From an uncultured Clostridia bacterium (GTDB lineage Bacteria; Bacillota; Clostridia; Christensenellales; UBA1242): DNA of 5,258 nucleotides. Under the pieces are notes generated by a model. It did no database searches. It was not told where the DNA came from and saw only the letters and a program-made list of their open reading frames with translations. The stretch covers positions 1-5,258 of the forward strand of contig CALVZZ010000045.1 of the NCBI GenBank assembly GCA_944372715.1. The letters are read 5' to 3'. Below are positions 3,978 through 5,258 of this stretch, piece by piece. How positions within the stretch are numbered: the stretch's first letter is position 1; every line of letters starts with the position of its first letter. The position numbers and the translations under genes are program-made.

Positions 3978-5258
3978 AGAAAGTAATAATTTATATTATA
4001 GTTTTAGTTCTTGCAATAATTTTTTTAGGTGTGGCCATTAACTTTTCTAGACAAGAAGTAATAGAAGATCCAGTTGTCACACCTACACAAGAGACTTGTG
4101 TATTAAATTTGAGTGTTAATGATAGTTCATTAGGGAAAATAAAGACTCCATCTGGAATTTATTTAAAAAATAGAGAAGTAGAATTACAAGCTTTTGCAAT
4201 AAACAACTCAACTTTTATGGGGTGGTACATTGATGATGAACTTATAAGCTCAGACATTCAATTTAATTATATGTTAAAAGAAGATACATTAATAGTTGCG
4301 AAATTCAAAGGACAAACGATGTATACAAAAGAATATTTAGAAGAACAAATAAAGATTATTGATTTAACTCAAACATTTAGAGATGTAAAACTAACATATA
4401 TAAGAGATTATGCAGAAATTAGATTAGTAATTTCTTTTGACAGAAGTTCAAGCCTATATCCAAATTTTGCAGACTATGTTCCAGAAATTTTAACTATTGG
4501 TTATTATGACCAAATAGATATAATCTTTGATCTTAGTAGAAAATTTCAAAAATCATTTTTAAACTGTTTTGATGAAGAATTTTTGCCAAGTCGAGTAGAA
4601 ATTTCACAACAAAACTTAACAGATTTATTAAAGAAAATTACTTTTGATAAAGAATTATTTTCTAATTTTGTTTCTGTCTCAGGGAATCCAATAAATGATA
4701 TTTTAAACATACTTGAAAACAACTACACACAAAATGGAGAAAAAACTATAAACATTTCATCTGTGTATTTTGTAGAGGTTGATAATTCTGTTCCTGTTTA
4801 TGATATGGAATTCCCCATACTTTTAAATGCTGGGCAGATAAATGTAATTGCAAGCTATGATATTGATGACACAATTCCAGAAGATCCCAACTTAGATGAA
4901 GATGGTGACTATGTTATAGACGCAACAAGTTTATTCAATCTTAAAGGAATGTTTGAATATAACGAAGGTTATATTGCTTTGGAATATAGAATGCAGTTAT
5001 ATTTCGAAACTAATGAGCTATATAATCCAGCATTATTGCGTGAAAGAGCACAATATGTTACTTTCCCAGATTCAGATTTTGAACGGCATTATAAATTGTT
5101 TATTGAAAAACTAGAAGATGTGAATTTTGCAAGTGAATCAGCTGTTAAAAGAATACAGTTGAAAAACAATCAAACAATCTCGTTAGACAATTTATATGAT
5201 ATTTACTATCGCCAAACTCCACAAATTGAAGGTATACATACCATAGATTTGGCTTCCT
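3974..5258 (+). CDS. Membrane-anchored surface protein with InlB B-repeat-like domain (right end cut off)
   Basis: The frame is open from the ATG at 3974 to the window edge (428 codons visible, no stop). GGGAGGT (3959-3965) precedes the ATG, which overlaps the stop of the 631-aa gene. Residues 4-22 (VIIYIIVLVLAIIFLGVAI) form an N-terminal anchor with no clear cleavage site, so the rest should face outward. Residues about 43-112 match the divergent bacterial repeat (InlB B-repeat, Flg_new-like) pattern: a KIKTPSGIYLKNREVEL strand pair, the hallmark FMGWYIDDELIS (81-92), and a closing TLIVAKFKG. Beyond it lies a long hydrophilic region with no motif I recognise; an acidic stretch (DIDDTIPEDPNLDEDGDY, about 297-314) might bind cations. 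Overlap with the preceding exported gene suggests that the two act together at the cell or virion surface. Specific function unknown. Confidence 0.85.
   Translation, partial: MKKVIIYIIVLVLAIIFLGVAINFSRQEVIEDPVVTPTQETCVLNLSVNDSSLGKIKTPSGIYLKNREVELQAFAINNSTFMGWYIDDELISSDIQFNYMLKEDTLIVAKFKGQTMYTKEYLEEQIKIIDLTQTFRDVKLTYIRDYAEIRLVISFDRSSSLYPNFADYVPEILTIGYYDQIDIIFDLSRKFQKSFLNCFDEEFLPSRVEISQQNLTDLLKKITFDKELFSNFVSVSGNPINDILNILENNYTQNGEKTINISSVYFVEVDNSVPVYDMEFPILLNAGQINVIASYDIDDTIPEDPNLDEDGDYVIDATSLFNLKGMFEYNEGYIALEYRMQLYFETNELYNPALLRERAQYVTFPDSDFERHYKLFIEKLEDVNFASESAVKRIQLKNNQTISLDNLYDIYYRQTPQIEGIHTIDLAS

Overview
The window is AT-rich (I estimate about 30% GC) with strong GGAGG-type ribosome binding sites. 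TGA works as a stop (585, 770, 2074, 3977) and TGG encodes Trp, so this looks like a low-GC Bacillota (Clostridia-like) host using the standard bacterial code rather than a Mycoplasma-type code. The gene content points to a temperate phage or integrated phage-like element: a divergent CI/Cro-type switch, a run of tiny early genes, a phage-type HNH endonuclease, a structured-RNA region, and a cassette of membrane and secreted proteins.

Left part (1-390): a partial CI-like repressor runs leftward (1-249). Its HTH domain is followed by the start of an S24 self-cleavage domain. It faces a Cro-like HTH gene (391-585). The gap holds two well-formed promoters and four copies of a 12-bp near-palindrome (consensus CGAAATATTTCG), a classical operator layout. 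The repressor promoter places transcription initiation at about its ATG, suggesting a leaderless mRNA, as for lambda cI made from PRM.

Early operon (391-1453): five rightward genes overlap or nearly touch. They are Cro-like, a 62-aa unknown, a 29-aa protein with a GTG start, a 74-aa unknown, and a 125-aa NUMOD4/HNH endonuclease.

RNA region (1454-1775): there is no convincing protein gene here. It holds three tRNA-like units at roughly 115-nt spacing (T-loops at 1490, 1608 and 1722). Two have a perfect 7-bp or near-perfect acceptor stem, a perfect 5-bp T stem and a canonical T-loop, but only 24-27 nt where a normal tRNA has about 41, so the D-arm is missing or vestigial. The third unit ends in an encoded CCA. 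A perfect hairpin lies just upstream of each unit. This is the most unusual part of the window.

Right part (1776-5258): four tightly coupled membrane or secreted proteins. They are a 68-aa single-pass protein with a basic tail, a 30-aa hydrophobic peptide, a 631-aa exported protein with a signal peptide and a C-terminal membrane anchor, and a protein (428 aa visible) with an N-terminal anchor and a divergent InlB B-repeat-like domain that runs off the window. The order (small membrane proteins, then a large exported adsorption-like protein) resembles the structural module of filamentous phages (Inoviridae), but no Zot/pI ATPase or replication protein is visible, so that assignment is a hypothesis.
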